Positions 1 to 9,500 of a DNA stretch of 64,000 nucleotides are shown piece by piece. The notes beneath the pieces are model-generated. The model was not told the DNA's origin, searched no databases, and was given only the letters and a program-made list of their open reading frames with translations. How positions within the stretch are numbered: position 1 is the stretch's first letter; each line of letters starts with the position of its first letter. The DNA is taken from assembly GCA_040235505.1 (NCBI GenBank), contig JBECKW010000059.1:1-64000 (forward strand), written 5' to 3'. Made by a program: the position numbers and the translations under genes. Origin of the DNA: JBECKW01 sp040235505. Its GTDB lineage: Bacteria > Desulfobacterota > Desulfobacteria > Desulfobacterales > JAFDDL01.

Positions 1-89
1 AACCCCTCATCACTTTGGAGCCCCATGTGGACGATGATCTGGGGCCGAGCCTTTTTTATCTCGAGGAGCACTGGCCGTGGGAGGATTAA
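1..89 (+). CDS. C-terminal fragment of an unknown protein
   Basis: Read in the frame starting at base 3, an open frame enters from the left edge and stops at the TAA at 87-89. About 28 residues are visible, rich in acidic and aromatic residues, and they end in HWPWED. Composition and codon use look like a genuine protein tail, but there is too little to assign a family. The stop lies only a few bases before the left arm of the inverted repeat at 96-331. Confidence 0.45.
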   Translation, partial: PLITLEPHVDDDLGPSLFYLEEHWPWED

Positions 90-359
90 AAAAACAAGTG
101 CCAAAAGTGCCTTGAGTGCGCTAGAGTGCCTAGAGTCGAGGCGTTCCACCGATTAAATAATTAGAATTTGCCCTAATGGGGGTGGGGGGGTGGGCAATTG
201 CACTGCTCTCTGTAATAATGATCTAAATGAGCTTAAAATTCATGAAGCGGCGAATGTTGTAGCTCGCTTCATAATCGACAGGATACCACAACTCAAGGCA
301 CTATAGCGCACTCAAGGCACTTTAGGCACTTCCAGTTTTACACTTTAGGCACTTGCCTT
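90..359. repeat. 41-nt inverted repeat around a G-rich core
   Basis: This gene-free gap is filled by a structured element. The left arm is 96-136 and the right arm 291-331. The reverse complement of the right arm matches the left at 38 of 41 positions. Each arm is itself built from AGTGCC-type units every 9-10 bases, and more such units follow the right arm up to base 355. Between the arms lie a G-rich run at 178-194 (G5-T-G7-T-G3) and an 8-bp hairpin, 242-249 with 265-272. It resembles a non-autonomous, MITE-like repeat. No terminal target duplication was identified and there is no coding capacity. Confidence 0.7.
178..194 (+). other. Possible G-quadruplex tract
   Basis: Fifteen of 17 bases are G (G5, T, G7, T, G3), which allows four runs of at least three G with very short loops. 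It is flanked by AATTTGCCC and GGGCAATT, so it can also sit in a hairpin. Whether it folds as a quadruplex is inference. Confidence 0.4.
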
Positions 360-644
360 ATGGGAACCATTCGACAGCGTATGGTCGGGTTGATGGAGGA
401 TCGGGCGTGCAGCGTGCGGGATCTCTCGAAAGAACTGGGGATCAGCGAGAAGGACGTCTACGGGCATCTTGAACATATCCGGCGGTCCATATGCGGAAAG
501 GGGAAGCGGCTCTCGATGCAGCCGTACGAATGTCTTTCCTGCGGATACGTTTTCAAGGACCGAAACCGTATCCAGAAACCGGGCCGATGTCCGAAATGCA
601 GGGAAAGTCACATACAGGGCGTGATGTTTCGGATCAGCGGTTGA
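360..644 (+). CDS. HTH plus zinc-ribbon regulator (COG3357 type)
   Basis: This 94-residue protein has a winged-helix-like HTH at about residues 5-45 (pattern VRDLSKELGISEKDVYGHL). A C-terminal zinc ribbon follows with two CxxC pairs, C58/C61 and C77/C80. That pairing matches the predicted archaeal/bacterial regulators of COG3357. It probably binds DNA; the target is unknown. The ATG directly follows the repeat element and has no convincing Shine-Dalgarno site, so initiation could be internal, for example at Met8 or Met12. Its 3' end overlaps the convergent TetR gene by 11 bases. Confidence 0.7.
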   Translation: MGTIRQRMVGLMEDRACSVRDLSKELGISEKDVYGHLEHIRRSICGKGKRLSMQPYECLSCGYVFKDRNRIQKPGRCPKCRESHIQGVMFRISG

Positions 645-1272
645 CCGAAATACCCCGTTCAAATATTTCAAAGGCATTGGAGATCGTCTGGGCCAGGAAA
701 TCTTTCTTCTGGTCGATGACGTTTTTACTGGTTTCCCAGAGGATGACCCCGGAAAAGGTCGACCAGAGGATATCCGCCAGGACAATCGGAGAATAGACGT
801 CCTGGAACACACCGTTGCGGATACCGCATTCGAAAATGGACGCCAGGGCCTTGAGGGCCTTCCGGGTTAATGTATTCAGCTCTTCCAGAAGTGGAGGCGA
901 TAGATTCTTGAGGGTCTCGCTGGACTGCAGGTGAAACAGATTGATCAGTGCATCCGGGTCGAAGGCATAAACATCCAGCAGCACCTTGTTCAACATGTCT
1001 ATTTTCTTGGGGGCATCTTTTTCCGTGTTGACTCTGACTTCCTTCAACCTTATCAGAAGGTACTGCAGTATCCTCAGGGAAAGGGAAGCAAAAAGCTCCT
1101 CTTTGTTCTTGAAATAAAGATAAAGGGTGCCGGGACTCAACTCCGCTTCCTGGGCGATGTCTTCAATGGTCGAGCGATTATATCCCTTTTGGGAGAAGAC
1201 CCGTTTGGCGGCCACGATAATCTGCTGGCGCCGGCGTTCCTTTTCCCTCTCTTTTCTTTCCTTTATTCCCAT
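634..1272 (-). CDS. TetR/AcrR family transcriptional regulator
   Basis: The 212-residue protein has the typical N-terminal HTH at about residues 15-62 (IIVAAKRVFSQKGYNRSTIEDIA, then GTLYLYFKNKEEL). A variable helical C-terminal ligand-binding domain follows. The N-terminus is very basic (KERKEREKERRR). Members of this family are usually repressors of a neighbouring gene. The divergent gene at 1426 and an AT-rich spacer with TATAAT at 1310-1315 are the obvious place for its operator, though no perfect palindrome is seen. The ligand cannot be read from sequence. The start has an AAGGT-type ribosome-binding site. Confidence 0.9.
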   Translation of the reverse strand: MGIKERKEREKERRRQQIIVAAKRVFSQKGYNRSTIEDIAQEAELSPGTLYLYFKNKEELFASLSLRILQYLLIRLKEVRVNTEKDAPKKIDMLNKVLLDVYAFDPDALINLFHLQSSETLKNLSPPLLEELNTLTRKALKALASIFECGIRNGVFQDVYSPIVLADILWSTFSGVILWETSKNVIDQKKDFLAQTISNAFEIFERGISVNR

Positions 1273-1425
1273 AATTTACCTTGCTTTTATGTTTAGCGAG
1301 CGTAAATCATATAATATGCTGACCTTATCCCGTCAAGAGCAATTTGATGATTCCAAAAGTCGGCAGCCTACAGCGTCCGAGTGAGTTTTCCGGAACCCTT
1401 TAACTGCGACTCGAAAGGAGGGATT

Positions 1426-1719
1426 ATGAGTACCATTGTTCACCTGTCGATGTTCCCCGTGGACAAAGGGGAGCATTTGAGCGCCTATGTGGCAAGGGCG
1501 GTGCGGATCATCCGGGAAAGCGGGCTTCCTTATCAATTGGGCCCCATGGGCACCACCATCGAAGGGGAGTGGCAGGAAATTATGGATGTCGTCGCCCGCT
1601 GTATCGATGAGATGAAAATCGACTGCAACCGTATCATCGTGAATTTGAAAGCCGATTATAAAAAAGATTCACAGAATCGAATGGCCGCGAAGGTGAAATC
1701 GGTGGAGGAAAAACTTTAA
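1426..1719 (+). CDS. MTH1187-family thiamine-binding-type protein
   Basis: This 97-residue protein belongs to the MTH1187/YkoF-like superfamily (COG0011). The family forms small ferredoxin-fold tetramers, some of which bind thiamine or its pyrimidine moiety. Diagnostic parts are the N-terminal strand MSTIVHLSMFPVDKGEHLS, the GLPYQLGPMGTTIEGEW core and a charged C-terminal helix. The open frame extends 15 codons upstream, but the AAAGGAGG site at 1414-1421 lies 4 bases before the ATG at 1426 and decides the start. The next gene begins 4 bases after its stop, so the two are probably co-transcribed. Confidence 0.85.
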   Translation: MSTIVHLSMFPVDKGEHLSAYVARAVRIIRESGLPYQLGPMGTTIEGEWQEIMDVVARCIDEMKIDCNRIIVNLKADYKKDSQNRMAAKVKSVEEKL

Positions 1720-1723
1720 CCTG

Positions 1724-2284
1724 ATGGACGTACAGACGATACTTCTAGGAATCACGATTTTTTTTGCCAGGATTGTCGATGTTTCTCTGGGGACGCTCCG
1801 AACAATAGCCATTGTCCAGGGAAGAGGGATCGCAGCATTTTTTCTCGGATTTATCGAGGTTACCATCTGGATTACGATCGTCAGCACCGTGGTGAATAAT
1901 GTCAGGGAAACCCCTCTTCTTGCGTTATTTTTCGCTTTCGGGTTCGCCACGGGAAATGTGGTTGGGATATTTGCCGAAAAGAAACTCGCATTCGGTTTGA
2001 TCATTCTTCGGGTAATCACAAAGGACAGGGGGAGAGCGATGGCGGAAAGGTTGCGTCAGACCGGTCAGGCGGTGACGATCTTCAAGGGGGAGGGGATGCA
2101 AGGACCGGTATCGGAGCTGTATATCGCCTCCCGGAGACGACAATTGAAGCGTCTTCTGCAAATAATCAACGAAGAAGATCCGGAGTGCTTCTACATCACA
2201 GAACAGGCGCGGGATATGAGCAAAATATTGACGCCGGTATGCACCCCCCTTACCGGCTGGCGATCAATTTTTAAGAAGAAATGA
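1724..2284 (+). CDS. UPF0316 (DUF5698/DUF2179) membrane protein
   Basis: The 186-residue inner-membrane protein has three hydrophobic helices in the first 90 residues. The N-terminal motif with ARIVDVSLGTLRTI and GFIEVTIWI is characteristic of UPF0316 proteins. A soluble C-terminal DUF2179 domain of about 80 residues follows (GRAMAERLRQTGQAVTIFKGEGM and an ECFYI strand). The biochemical role is unknown; DUF2179 domains resemble small-ligand-binding folds. It appears to form a two-gene unit with the thiamine-binding-type protein just upstream. Confidence 0.88.
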   Translation: MDVQTILLGITIFFARIVDVSLGTLRTIAIVQGRGIAAFFLGFIEVTIWITIVSTVVNNVRETPLLALFFAFGFATGNVVGIFAEKKLAFGLIILRVITKDRGRAMAERLRQTGQAVTIFKGEGMQGPVSELYIASRRRQLKRLLQIINEEDPECFYITEQARDMSKILTPVCTPLTGWRSIFKKK

Positions 2285-2301
2285 TCCTTTTTTCCGAAAC
2301 C

Positions 2302-3651
2302 CTAACCTGCCAGCACCAGTCCAAGGGCCATGACGATAAACGCGGCCATCATGGCTGCGATGCAGTAACCCATGATATCCTTCGGGCGCAGGCGCGCAAT
2401 GCCGAGCAGGGCAATGGCCCAGAAGGGCTGAATCATGTTGGTCAGCTCGTCGCCGTAGGCAAGGGCCATGATGGATTTTGGAAGGGACACGTGGAGTTGT
2501 GATGCGGCCTTGACAATGATGGGGCCCTGTACGGCAACTTGCCCGCCGCCGGAGGGAACGAACAGATTGACAAGACCGGCGCTGATCAGGACCCATATCG
2601 AGTAGGTGGTCTGGTTGGAAAAGGATACGAACCAGCCGGCGATAATAACGCCCATACCCGAAAACTTCATCATCCCCATAATTCCGGCATAAAAGGGAAA
2701 CTGGAGGATCACGCCGCTGACGCCTTTGGTAGCCTCGGCCACGGCCCGGGCATATCGAACGGGCGTTTTCCAGAAGGCGATGCCGCAGATGAGAAACAGG
2801 AAATTATAGACATTCAGGTTCAGCGCGGCAAACCCGTTGTGGACGATATACCAGACTAGATAAGCGCCGCCCATCAGGCAGACGAGAACGGTAATAGAAA
2901 CGCTGTTTTCAAGCCTGCCGGCGGGTGTTGTATTCTCGTGAGATGTTTCTTCTTCATCCTCCGGAAGCGCCTCTGCCAGGCGTTCCGGCAGGGCGGGAAT
3001 AATTTCTTCTTCGCGGGTCGGCATCATCAGCATCATCACAAGCGGGCAGATCAAGAGCAGTCCCAGGGAAATCGCGAGGTTCATATGACTGAAGATGGTT
3101 TTCGAGATCGGGATGATACCGGTCTGGGACTCGAGGAAGTGTCCGGGGGTCGCAATCAGGAGGGGGGCGGAACCGGAGAGGCCGTTGTGCCAGATCACCA
3201 TGGCCAGGTAGGCCGAGGCCACGAGCAGCGGGTAGTGAAGCTTGATGCCCTTATCCTGTGCGCTTTTCGCCACATAAATCGCCAGAACCCCCCCGCCAAT
3301 CAGGCCGAACCCCCAATGGATCCAACCGAGAATACAGGCGACGAACCCTGTCAGATAGACCGCCTGGGCAGGTGTCCGGGGGATTGCGGCCACCCGGCTG
3401 AGGAGCTTTTTAATCAGGGGGGCGCTGGCAAGGGCATGACCGGTAATGAGGATAAGCACCATCTGCATTCCGAAGGATAAAAGATCCCAGAAACCATTGT
3501 ACCAGTGCTGAAGCATCTGGAGAGGCGTCTGTCTGGCAATGATCATGCCGAGAACGTAGGTAATGAACGTCAAAATAAGAGCGAAAATGAAGGGATCCGG
3601 CATATACCGGGCGGACCAGCGGGAGAGCACACTTCCAAGGCGTCGCAGCAT
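2302..3651 (-). CDS. AtoE-family short-chain fatty acid transporter
   Basis: The 449-residue polytopic protein matches the AtoE/TIGR00366 family, which imports short-chain fatty acids such as butyrate. It starts with the conserved SARYMPDPFIFALILTF segment. It also has the IHWGFGLIGGGVLA and WHNGLSGSAPLL segments and the C-terminal FVPSGGGQVAVQGPI and GDELTNMIQPFW segments. About 11-12 membrane helices are predicted, with an acidic cytoplasmic loop near residues 220-245. It stands alone and converges on the UPF0316 gene. The neighbourhood gives no direct link to a fatty-acid pathway, although acyl-CoA genes occur further along the window. Confidence 0.88.
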   Translation of the reverse strand: MLRRLGSVLSRWSARYMPDPFIFALILTFITYVLGMIIARQTPLQMLQHWYNGFWDLLSFGMQMVLILITGHALASAPLIKKLLSRVAAIPRTPAQAVYLTGFVACILGWIHWGFGLIGGGVLAIYVAKSAQDKGIKLHYPLLVASAYLAMVIWHNGLSGSAPLLIATPGHFLESQTGIIPISKTIFSHMNLAISLGLLLICPLVMMLMMPTREEEIIPALPERLAEALPEDEEETSHENTTPAGRLENSVSITVLVCLMGGAYLVWYIVHNGFAALNLNVYNFLFLICGIAFWKTPVRYARAVAEATKGVSGVILQFPFYAGIMGMMKFSGMGVIIAGWFVSFSNQTTYSIWVLISAGLVNLFVPSGGGQVAVQGPIIVKAASQLHVSLPKSIMALAYGDELTNMIQPFWAIALLGIARLRPKDIMGYCIAAMMAAFIVMALGLVLAG

Positions 3652-3763
3652 TATCAGGGGGCCTTTCTGTCAAGCGTCAATTGTAAGTGGTCGTTTGGTC
3701 GGTGGGAATTTTAATATCATGACTCTCGCGCAATGGCAACCGGTCGGTGTGGAATGAAAAGAT

Positions 3764-3801
3764 AAACGTCCAACGTTCAACATCGAACGTCCAACGTTCA
3801 A
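3764..3801. repeat. Tandem 21-nt repeat, two copies
   Basis: AACGTCCAACGTTCAA occurs at 3765-3780 and again at 3786-3801, a 21-base period with small differences in the joining bases. It contains the self-complementary core AACGTT. The function is unknown; it may be an expanded or interspersed repeat. Confidence 0.6.
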
Positions 3802-4015
3802 TGGAAGGATGGGGCCTTATGAATCGTTAACATTGAATCGTTAAATAAGTTGACAATTAATTGTTCAAAAAGTTAACATGTAAACACCCATCTGGCAAGG
3901 GCGGACGGCATGCCGGAGCTGTTTCGCTCAACCATTCGGTGTGACAGCGACAGGGCCTAACTACTTAACAATTTAGCTAAAAGTACCACAGCTGAGCAAA
4001 CGATCCATTCAACTT

Positions 4016-4031
4016 TGGCACCACCTTTGCA
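4016..4031 (+). promoter_or_regulatory. Sigma-54 (-24/-12) promoter for the efflux operon
   Basis: TGGCACCACCTTTGCA matches the RpoN consensus TGGCAC-N5-TTGCA, with exactly ten bases between GG (4017-4018) and GC (4029-4030). The predicted start is near 4042, giving a leader of about 75 bases before the tolC-like ATG. Transcription would need an enhancer-binding activator; which one is not evident. Confidence 0.75.
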
Positions 4032-4117
4032 GTGTTGGACGACGACCTGAGAAAGAAACGAATTCATGTGATATCAGGAGGCACTATGTATCTTTTACTT
4101 TCCTTTTGGAGTGCGTT

Positions 4118-5488
4118 ATGAACCGAATCGGAAGAATTTCCCTGGTCCTGGCTTTCATCGTTATGCCGTTTTTCTTGGCCGGACTGGGTTTTGCGGAAAC
4201 CGACGCCACCGTCCCGAAAGCGCTTGGCATCCGGGATGCGGTCCGGATCGCCGTGGAAAATAATCCAATGGGGAAGGTGGCAAACGCGCGGGTGTCGGCT
4301 GCGGAGGAACGTCTCACTCAAGCCAAATCGGGTTTCTACCCCCGGGTCGGAGTGTCAGGGACCTATAGCCGAACGACGAGCCCCATGATGGCCTTCGGGA
4401 CGAAGCTGAACCAGGGACGGATCGGGATGGAGGATTTCAATCCCGACAGCTTGAACAATCCGGATGCCATTGACAACTACGGTTTGACCCTTTCCACCAC
4501 ATGGTCCCTCTTCGACAGCGGGCAGACCCTGTACGGAACCCGTCAGGCGAAGATGGGGACGGAGGCGGCGAGTCTCGGGCTCAGCCGGACGACCCAGGAG
4601 ATCATCGCACAGACGGTGTCCGCCTATAACGGATTTCTCCTGTCCCGTGAAAATCTTAAGACAATCCGGCAGGCCCTGGTGACGGCGGAAGCGACCCTGA
4701 AGGTGGTGCAATCCAACTTTGCGAACGGATTGGTTGTGAAGAGCGATCTTCTCCAGACCGAGGTTCGCATTTCAGAGCTCAAACAGAAGATTCTCCAGGC
4801 CGAAAACGGGGTCACGGCCTCACGGGACATGCTCTGCGCAACCATGGGTGTCGATCCCGACACATCCTTCGAACCGACGGACGCATTGACCAGCGGCCCC
4901 GAGATGACGACTCCGCTCGCCGAATGGCTGGAAACGGCCGAAACCAAACGGCCGGACCTTCTGGCCGTGAAGAAGCAGGAGGCCATAGCCGAGACCGGGA
5001 TCAAGAAGGCACGGGCGGCCCGCCTTCCCGGCGTGGGCCTCTCCGCGGAATACGGCACCAACGCAGAGAACTTGGGCGGCGGCCACGACAACTACAGTAT
5101 CGGGGCACAGGTAACCATGAACCTCTTTTCGGGGTTTCAGGTATCGGCCGGGGTCAGGGAGGCGGAGGCGGCCCTGAAGGAAGTTCGGGCCCAGGAGGAA
5201 GGGCTTACCCGGAGCATTTCGGTACAGACCCGGACCGCCTATTACAGCGCCAAAAGCGCCTGGGAGGAGATCAATGTAACCGAGACCGCCGCGACTCAGG
5301 CGGAGGAGGCCCTGCGCATTGTCCGGAACCGCTATAAAAGCGGCCTTTTGACCATCGTGGAGCTGTTGAACGCTGAATTGTCCGTTCAGCAGGCCCACAC
5401 GAATCATTTCCGGGCGATTCATGACTACAACGAGGCCCGGACGGCGCTTTCGCTTTCGGCCGGGACGCTGGACATGGATTTTCAATAA
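4118..5488 (+). CDS. TolC-family outer-membrane efflux protein
   Basis: The 456-residue protein is the outer-membrane channel of a tripartite efflux pump. A signal peptide (MNRIGRISLVLAFIVMPFFLAG) is followed by two OEP repeats of alternating coiled-coil helices and beta strands. The repeats run roughly over residues 40-235 and 265-450 (RDAVRIAVENNP and RYKSGLLTIVELLNAE are typical). The open frame could start at TTG 4106, but GGAG at 4108-4111 sits 6 bases before ATG 4118. It is the first gene of an operon with the adaptor and RND permease, behind the sigma-54-type promoter at 4016. Confidence 0.92.
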   Translation: MNRIGRISLVLAFIVMPFFLAGLGFAETDATVPKALGIRDAVRIAVENNPMGKVANARVSAAEERLTQAKSGFYPRVGVSGTYSRTTSPMMAFGTKLNQGRIGMEDFNPDSLNNPDAIDNYGLTLSTTWSLFDSGQTLYGTRQAKMGTEAASLGLSRTTQEIIAQTVSAYNGFLLSRENLKTIRQALVTAEATLKVVQSNFANGLVVKSDLLQTEVRISELKQKILQAENGVTASRDMLCATMGVDPDTSFEPTDALTSGPEMTTPLAEWLETAETKRPDLLAVKKQEAIAETGIKKARAARLPGVGLSAEYGTNAENLGGGHDNYSIGAQVTMNLFSGFQVSAGVREAEAALKEVRAQEEGLTRSISVQTRTAYYSAKSAWEEINVTETAATQAEEALRIVRNRYKSGLLTIVELLNAELSVQQAHTNHFRAIHDYNEARTALSLSAGTLDMDFQ

Positions 5489-5500
5489 AGAGGACACACT

Positions 5501-6598
5501 ATGAACAAATGGATGAAATGGCTGGCACTTGCAACCGCGGCTTTACTCGTATTGGCAGCCGGATGCACCCAGAATCCCTCGGAAACGGCCCAGAAGCCGG
5601 TCACCACCATCACAGCCAGGGTTGAAACGCTTCAGGCGGTCAACCTGCCGGTGTATGACGTTTTACCCGGAACGGTGGTGTCCGCGGATCGGGTTGATAT
5701 TTCCTCGCGGCTGAGCGGTTACCTTTACAACCTCGATGTATACGAGGGGCAGATGGTCAAAAAAGGTCAATTGCTTTTCGCCGTCGATCCAACCGGGGTA
5801 AAGGAACAAATTCGACAGGCAACGGCCGAGCTGGCCAAAGCCAGCGCGGGACTGACGGAAGCCAAGGACAACTTTGAGCGATTTAAAAATCTCTACCAGG
5901 ACCAATCTGCCACTCTGGCCAATTACCAGCAGGCCGAGAGAATGTACAAGGTCGCACTGGGAAACCATCAAGCCGCCGAAGCCGCCGTGGCGGCCGCCCG
6001 GGCACAGCTGAAATACGCTGAGGTGCGGTCGCCCTTCGATGGTCTGGTGGTCTCCAAACTGGCAAATAACGGGCAGCTCGGATCTCCCGGAATACCCGTG
6101 CTGGTGCTGGAAAATCCCAGCCATCTGCAGGTTCAGGTCCAAGTGGATGAATCCGCTTTCGCGCATCTCGCCCTCGGCCAGAAAATCAAAATTGAACTTG
6201 CGGGTGAGGATCTGACGTCACGCATTTTGACCGGTGAGGTGGAACGGATGGTCGCAGCCGCCGACCCCGTAACTCACACCCATCTCGTCAAGCTGGGCCT
6301 TCCGGAGGAAAGCAAGGTTTCCAGCGGGAATTTCGTGCTGGTGAGCGTGCCGGTCGGTGATCATTCCGGAATTGTGGTCCCCCAAAATGCTATTTATAAG
6401 CGGGCTGGATTGACCGGTGTCTTCGTCGTCGATTCCACGGATCAGGCCCAGTTCCGTATGGTCACTCCGGGTGAAACCCTGGCGGAAGGGCGTTGCATTC
6501 TCAGCGGTCTGACGGCCGGGGACCGCCTTATCGTATCCGCCCAAAGTCCCCTGTCCAATGGGGTCAAAATCCAGCCTGAAGCGGAGAGCCACCCATGA
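5501..6598 (+). CDS. RND efflux periplasmic adaptor, lipoprotein
   Basis: The 365-residue membrane-fusion protein (AcrA/HlyD family) links the inner-membrane RND pump to the TolC channel. The N-terminus is a lipoprotein signal with lipobox LAAGC (cysteine at residue 22). After it come a biotinyl-lipoyl half-motif (ISSRLSGYLYNLDVYEGQMVKKGQLL), an alpha-hairpin of about 100 residues rich in Ala and Gln, the second lipoyl half (VRSPFDGLVVS), a beta barrel and a membrane-proximal domain. It starts 12 bases after tolC and overlaps the permease by 4 bases (ATGA). Confidence 0.93.
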   Translation: MNKWMKWLALATAALLVLAAGCTQNPSETAQKPVTTITARVETLQAVNLPVYDVLPGTVVSADRVDISSRLSGYLYNLDVYEGQMVKKGQLLFAVDPTGVKEQIRQATAELAKASAGLTEAKDNFERFKNLYQDQSATLANYQQAERMYKVALGNHQAAEAAVAAARAQLKYAEVRSPFDGLVVSKLANNGQLGSPGIPVLVLENPSHLQVQVQVDESAFAHLALGQKIKIELAGEDLTSRILTGEVERMVAAADPVTHTHLVKLGLPEESKVSSGNFVLVSVPVGDHSGIVVPQNAIYKRAGLTGVFVVDSTDQAQFRMVTPGETLAEGRCILSGLTAGDRLIVSAQSPLSNGVKIQPEAESHP

Positions 6599-9500
6599 AC
6601 CATGAAACGAGCGAACCACGCCTGAATCCCTCGGGGCTTCTGGCCAAGTTATTTCTGCATACCAAATTAACGCCCTTGATCATGATTGCCATCGCCCTGT
6701 TCGGGATTATGGCCATCGCCATCACGCCGCGCCTCTATAACCCGGAAATCGTCGTGCCGGCAGCTCAGATCATCGTCGTTCGGCCGGGCGACAGCCCTGA
6801 CCAAATTCTCGAGCAGATCGTACGGCCCCTGGAACAGCTGATGTCTTCCCTGAAGGGAGTAGAGCACACCTACGGCTACGCAAACAACGACATGGGCGTG
6901 GTCATGGTACAGTTCAAGGTCGGCGCGGACGAAACATCCAGCCTCATGTATTTGTACAACGAGCTGCAGCGGAACATGGACCGGCTGCCGGCCGGAACCC
7001 AGGCTCCACTGGTCAAAAGCATGGGCATCAGTGATGTCCCGATTCTGGCCGTCACCCTGAGTTCCCGATCGTATCCTGAAACGCAGCTTCGAAAAATCGC
7101 CGTCAATTTTCTCAACCATCTTCACAGTGTCCCCAATACCGGCGTCAGCCAAGTCATCGGGACCCAGCCCGAAGCGGTCAGGGTCCTCGTGGATCCGCAC
7201 CGCCTGGCCGCAAGAGGGGTATCGCTCAATCAGCTTCTCAATGTACTCCAGGGCTCCAATATCGTCCTTCCCGGCGGCCACCTGGAAGCCCAAAACCAGC
7301 AAATCCCCTTGCGCGTCAACTCGGCCCTGAGTTCCGTGGATGATCTTGGCGGCATCGTTATCGGCACCCAGCAGGGCCGACCCATCCTGCTGCGGGAGGT
7401 GGCGACCGTCGAGCGCGGACCGAGCAGCGAAGAGATGCATGCCTGGCTGGCTTTCGGCCGGGGGGAGGGAAAGTCCTCCACGTTCGATCCGGTCAACGCG
7501 GTGACCATTGCCATCGGAAAACTTCCCGGAAAGAATTCGGTCACGACCGCCCGTGCCGTGCTGGCCGAGCTGAATACCTTGAAGAAGGAGGCCCTGCCCG
7601 AGGGCGTCGATGTCACCGTAACGCGCAACTATGGTCACCAGGCCAATGAAGCCGTGAATACCTTGATCGAACACCTGGGAATCGCGCTGATTGCCGTTTT
7701 TGTCATTCTCCTGTTTTTTTTGGGGTGGCGCGAGGCCAGTATCGTCACGATTCTGGTGCCCCTGACCCTCTTTGTCGTGCTGGGTGTAGGCATGATCGGC
7801 GGGCAGACCATCAATCGAATCACCCTGTTCGCCTTGATTCTGTCGTTGGGCCTGCTGGTGGATGACGGCATTGTCGTGATCGAAAACATTCATCGCCATT
7901 TGCACCGGACGAAGAGAATCCGCGACTTCGGCAAACTGATCGTCGACGCCACCAACGAAATCGGCAACCCGACGATCATGGCCACGTTTACCGTCATCGT
8001 GGCCTTCATTCCCATGGCCTTTGTCACCGGTATGATGGGGCCCTTCATGCGCCCCATCCCGATCAATGTGCCGGTTGCCATGATCACCTCGCTGATATTG
8101 GCAGATATCGTCGTGCCGTACATCGCCCTGCGCTGGCTGCGGAGCCGGGCCGCGCAGAAAGACGCGGAAGAGCGTCCCTCCATGGAAGAGACGGATGCGG
8201 TGCCGCGGGATCGGATGCGGCAGATGTACCTGTCCATTTTTCTCCCCATGCAAAGAAGCGGCGCCAAACGAAACATCTTTTTTCTCGTGGTCGTGCTGCT
8301 TCTGGCCGGTTCTTTTCTGATGCCGCTGTGGCAGTTTATCCGTCCCCAAGGCATGAACGGCCCTGAAAGCCTCTTCGGGGTCAGCTTTAAGATGCTTCCC
8401 GACAGCAACGTGAGCACGTTTGTGGTCCAAATCCAGACGCCCGAGGGGACTGCGCTGCCGGCCACCAACCGCGTCGCTTTGGCGGTAGGAAAAGTGGTTT
8501 CCGAAAATCCGTATGTGGAAAATCTGGTCGGATATCTGGGGCGCACAGGACCGCTTTCGTTTGCAGGCATGGTGCGCGGAGACCAGATGGCACAGGGGTC
8601 GAATATCAGCCAAATTGTGGTCAACCTGCTTCCAAAGGGCGAACGCCCGCATACGGCAGAGGTTGGGACCGCGATCTGGGATGCATTGAAGCCCATACGA
8701 GATGAATTTCCCGACACCCATATCATGCTTTTCCTGACCCCTCCGGGGCCCCCCACGCGGGCCCAGGTGGTGGCCCGCATCTACGGACCGAACTATGAAA
8801 AGGTGCGTCAAACGGCGGCCGTGGTATCCGATGAATTCAAGAACGTGTACGGGATGACCGACGTTCATGATTCTGTGACCGCGACGCATCCCTGGTACCA
8901 AATCCGCGTGAACCAGCGAAAGGCCATGCTCTCGGGGGTGGCGCCGGCGCAGATCGCCAAACTGGTCCACGATTATATCGCCGGAACGGTCGTCGGTTAC
9001 ACATACAGTCCCACGGTTGAACCTGAAGACATCATCGTGCGCCTCGATCAGACGGACCGTGCCTGGATTGAGCAGGTGCAGAATCTTAATATTATCAACG
9101 GGAATGGCCGGCCGGTGCCCCTGGGCAGTCTGGTTGAGGTCCGGCGCATGCCGGCTGCCAAACCGATTCAGACCCTCGATGAGCACGCAGTGGCATATGT
9201 CATGGGGGATGTGCTCGGCTTTTCACCCGAATACGCCGCCCTGGTGCTGAATAAAAAGCTGAACGGCCAGAAATTGCAAAACGGTGTTACCGTAACGACG
9301 GGCAACCTGGGTGCCTTTGCCTCCCAACCTGACGATATCAGCCGCTATCAAGTTTTCTGGGGGGGCGACATGCGTCTGACGCTGGATGTATTCCGCGACC
9401 TGGGACTCGCATTTTTAATGGCGTTGATATTTATCTACCTGCTCTTGGTGGGATACTATCAGTCTTTTATCATTCCGATGATCGTGATGGGCGCCATTCC

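Larger units (their letters stand above)
3652..4117. other. Intergenic region with short repeats and promoter of the efflux operon
   Basis: The 466-base gap holds a 21-nt tandem duplication at 3764-3801, a 14-nt duplication GAATCGTTAA at 3821-3830 and 3835-3844, and a near-palindrome around CAATTAATTG at 3854-3863. A strong sigma-54-type promoter lies at 4016-4031. No coding sequence is evident. The region drives the TolC-adaptor-RND operon. Confidence 0.6.

Noticed and set aside
3850..3879. TTGACA with TAACAT as a sigma-70 promoter for the efflux operon
   Set aside because: The -10 element is weak and the distance to the gene is long. The sigma-54 element at 4016 is far better; a secondary promoter is not excluded.
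6667..9186. An 839-codon open frame antisense to the RND permease
   Set aside because: It mirrors codon bias of the strongly conserved permease on the other strand, is rich in His, Gly and Asp, and matches no family.
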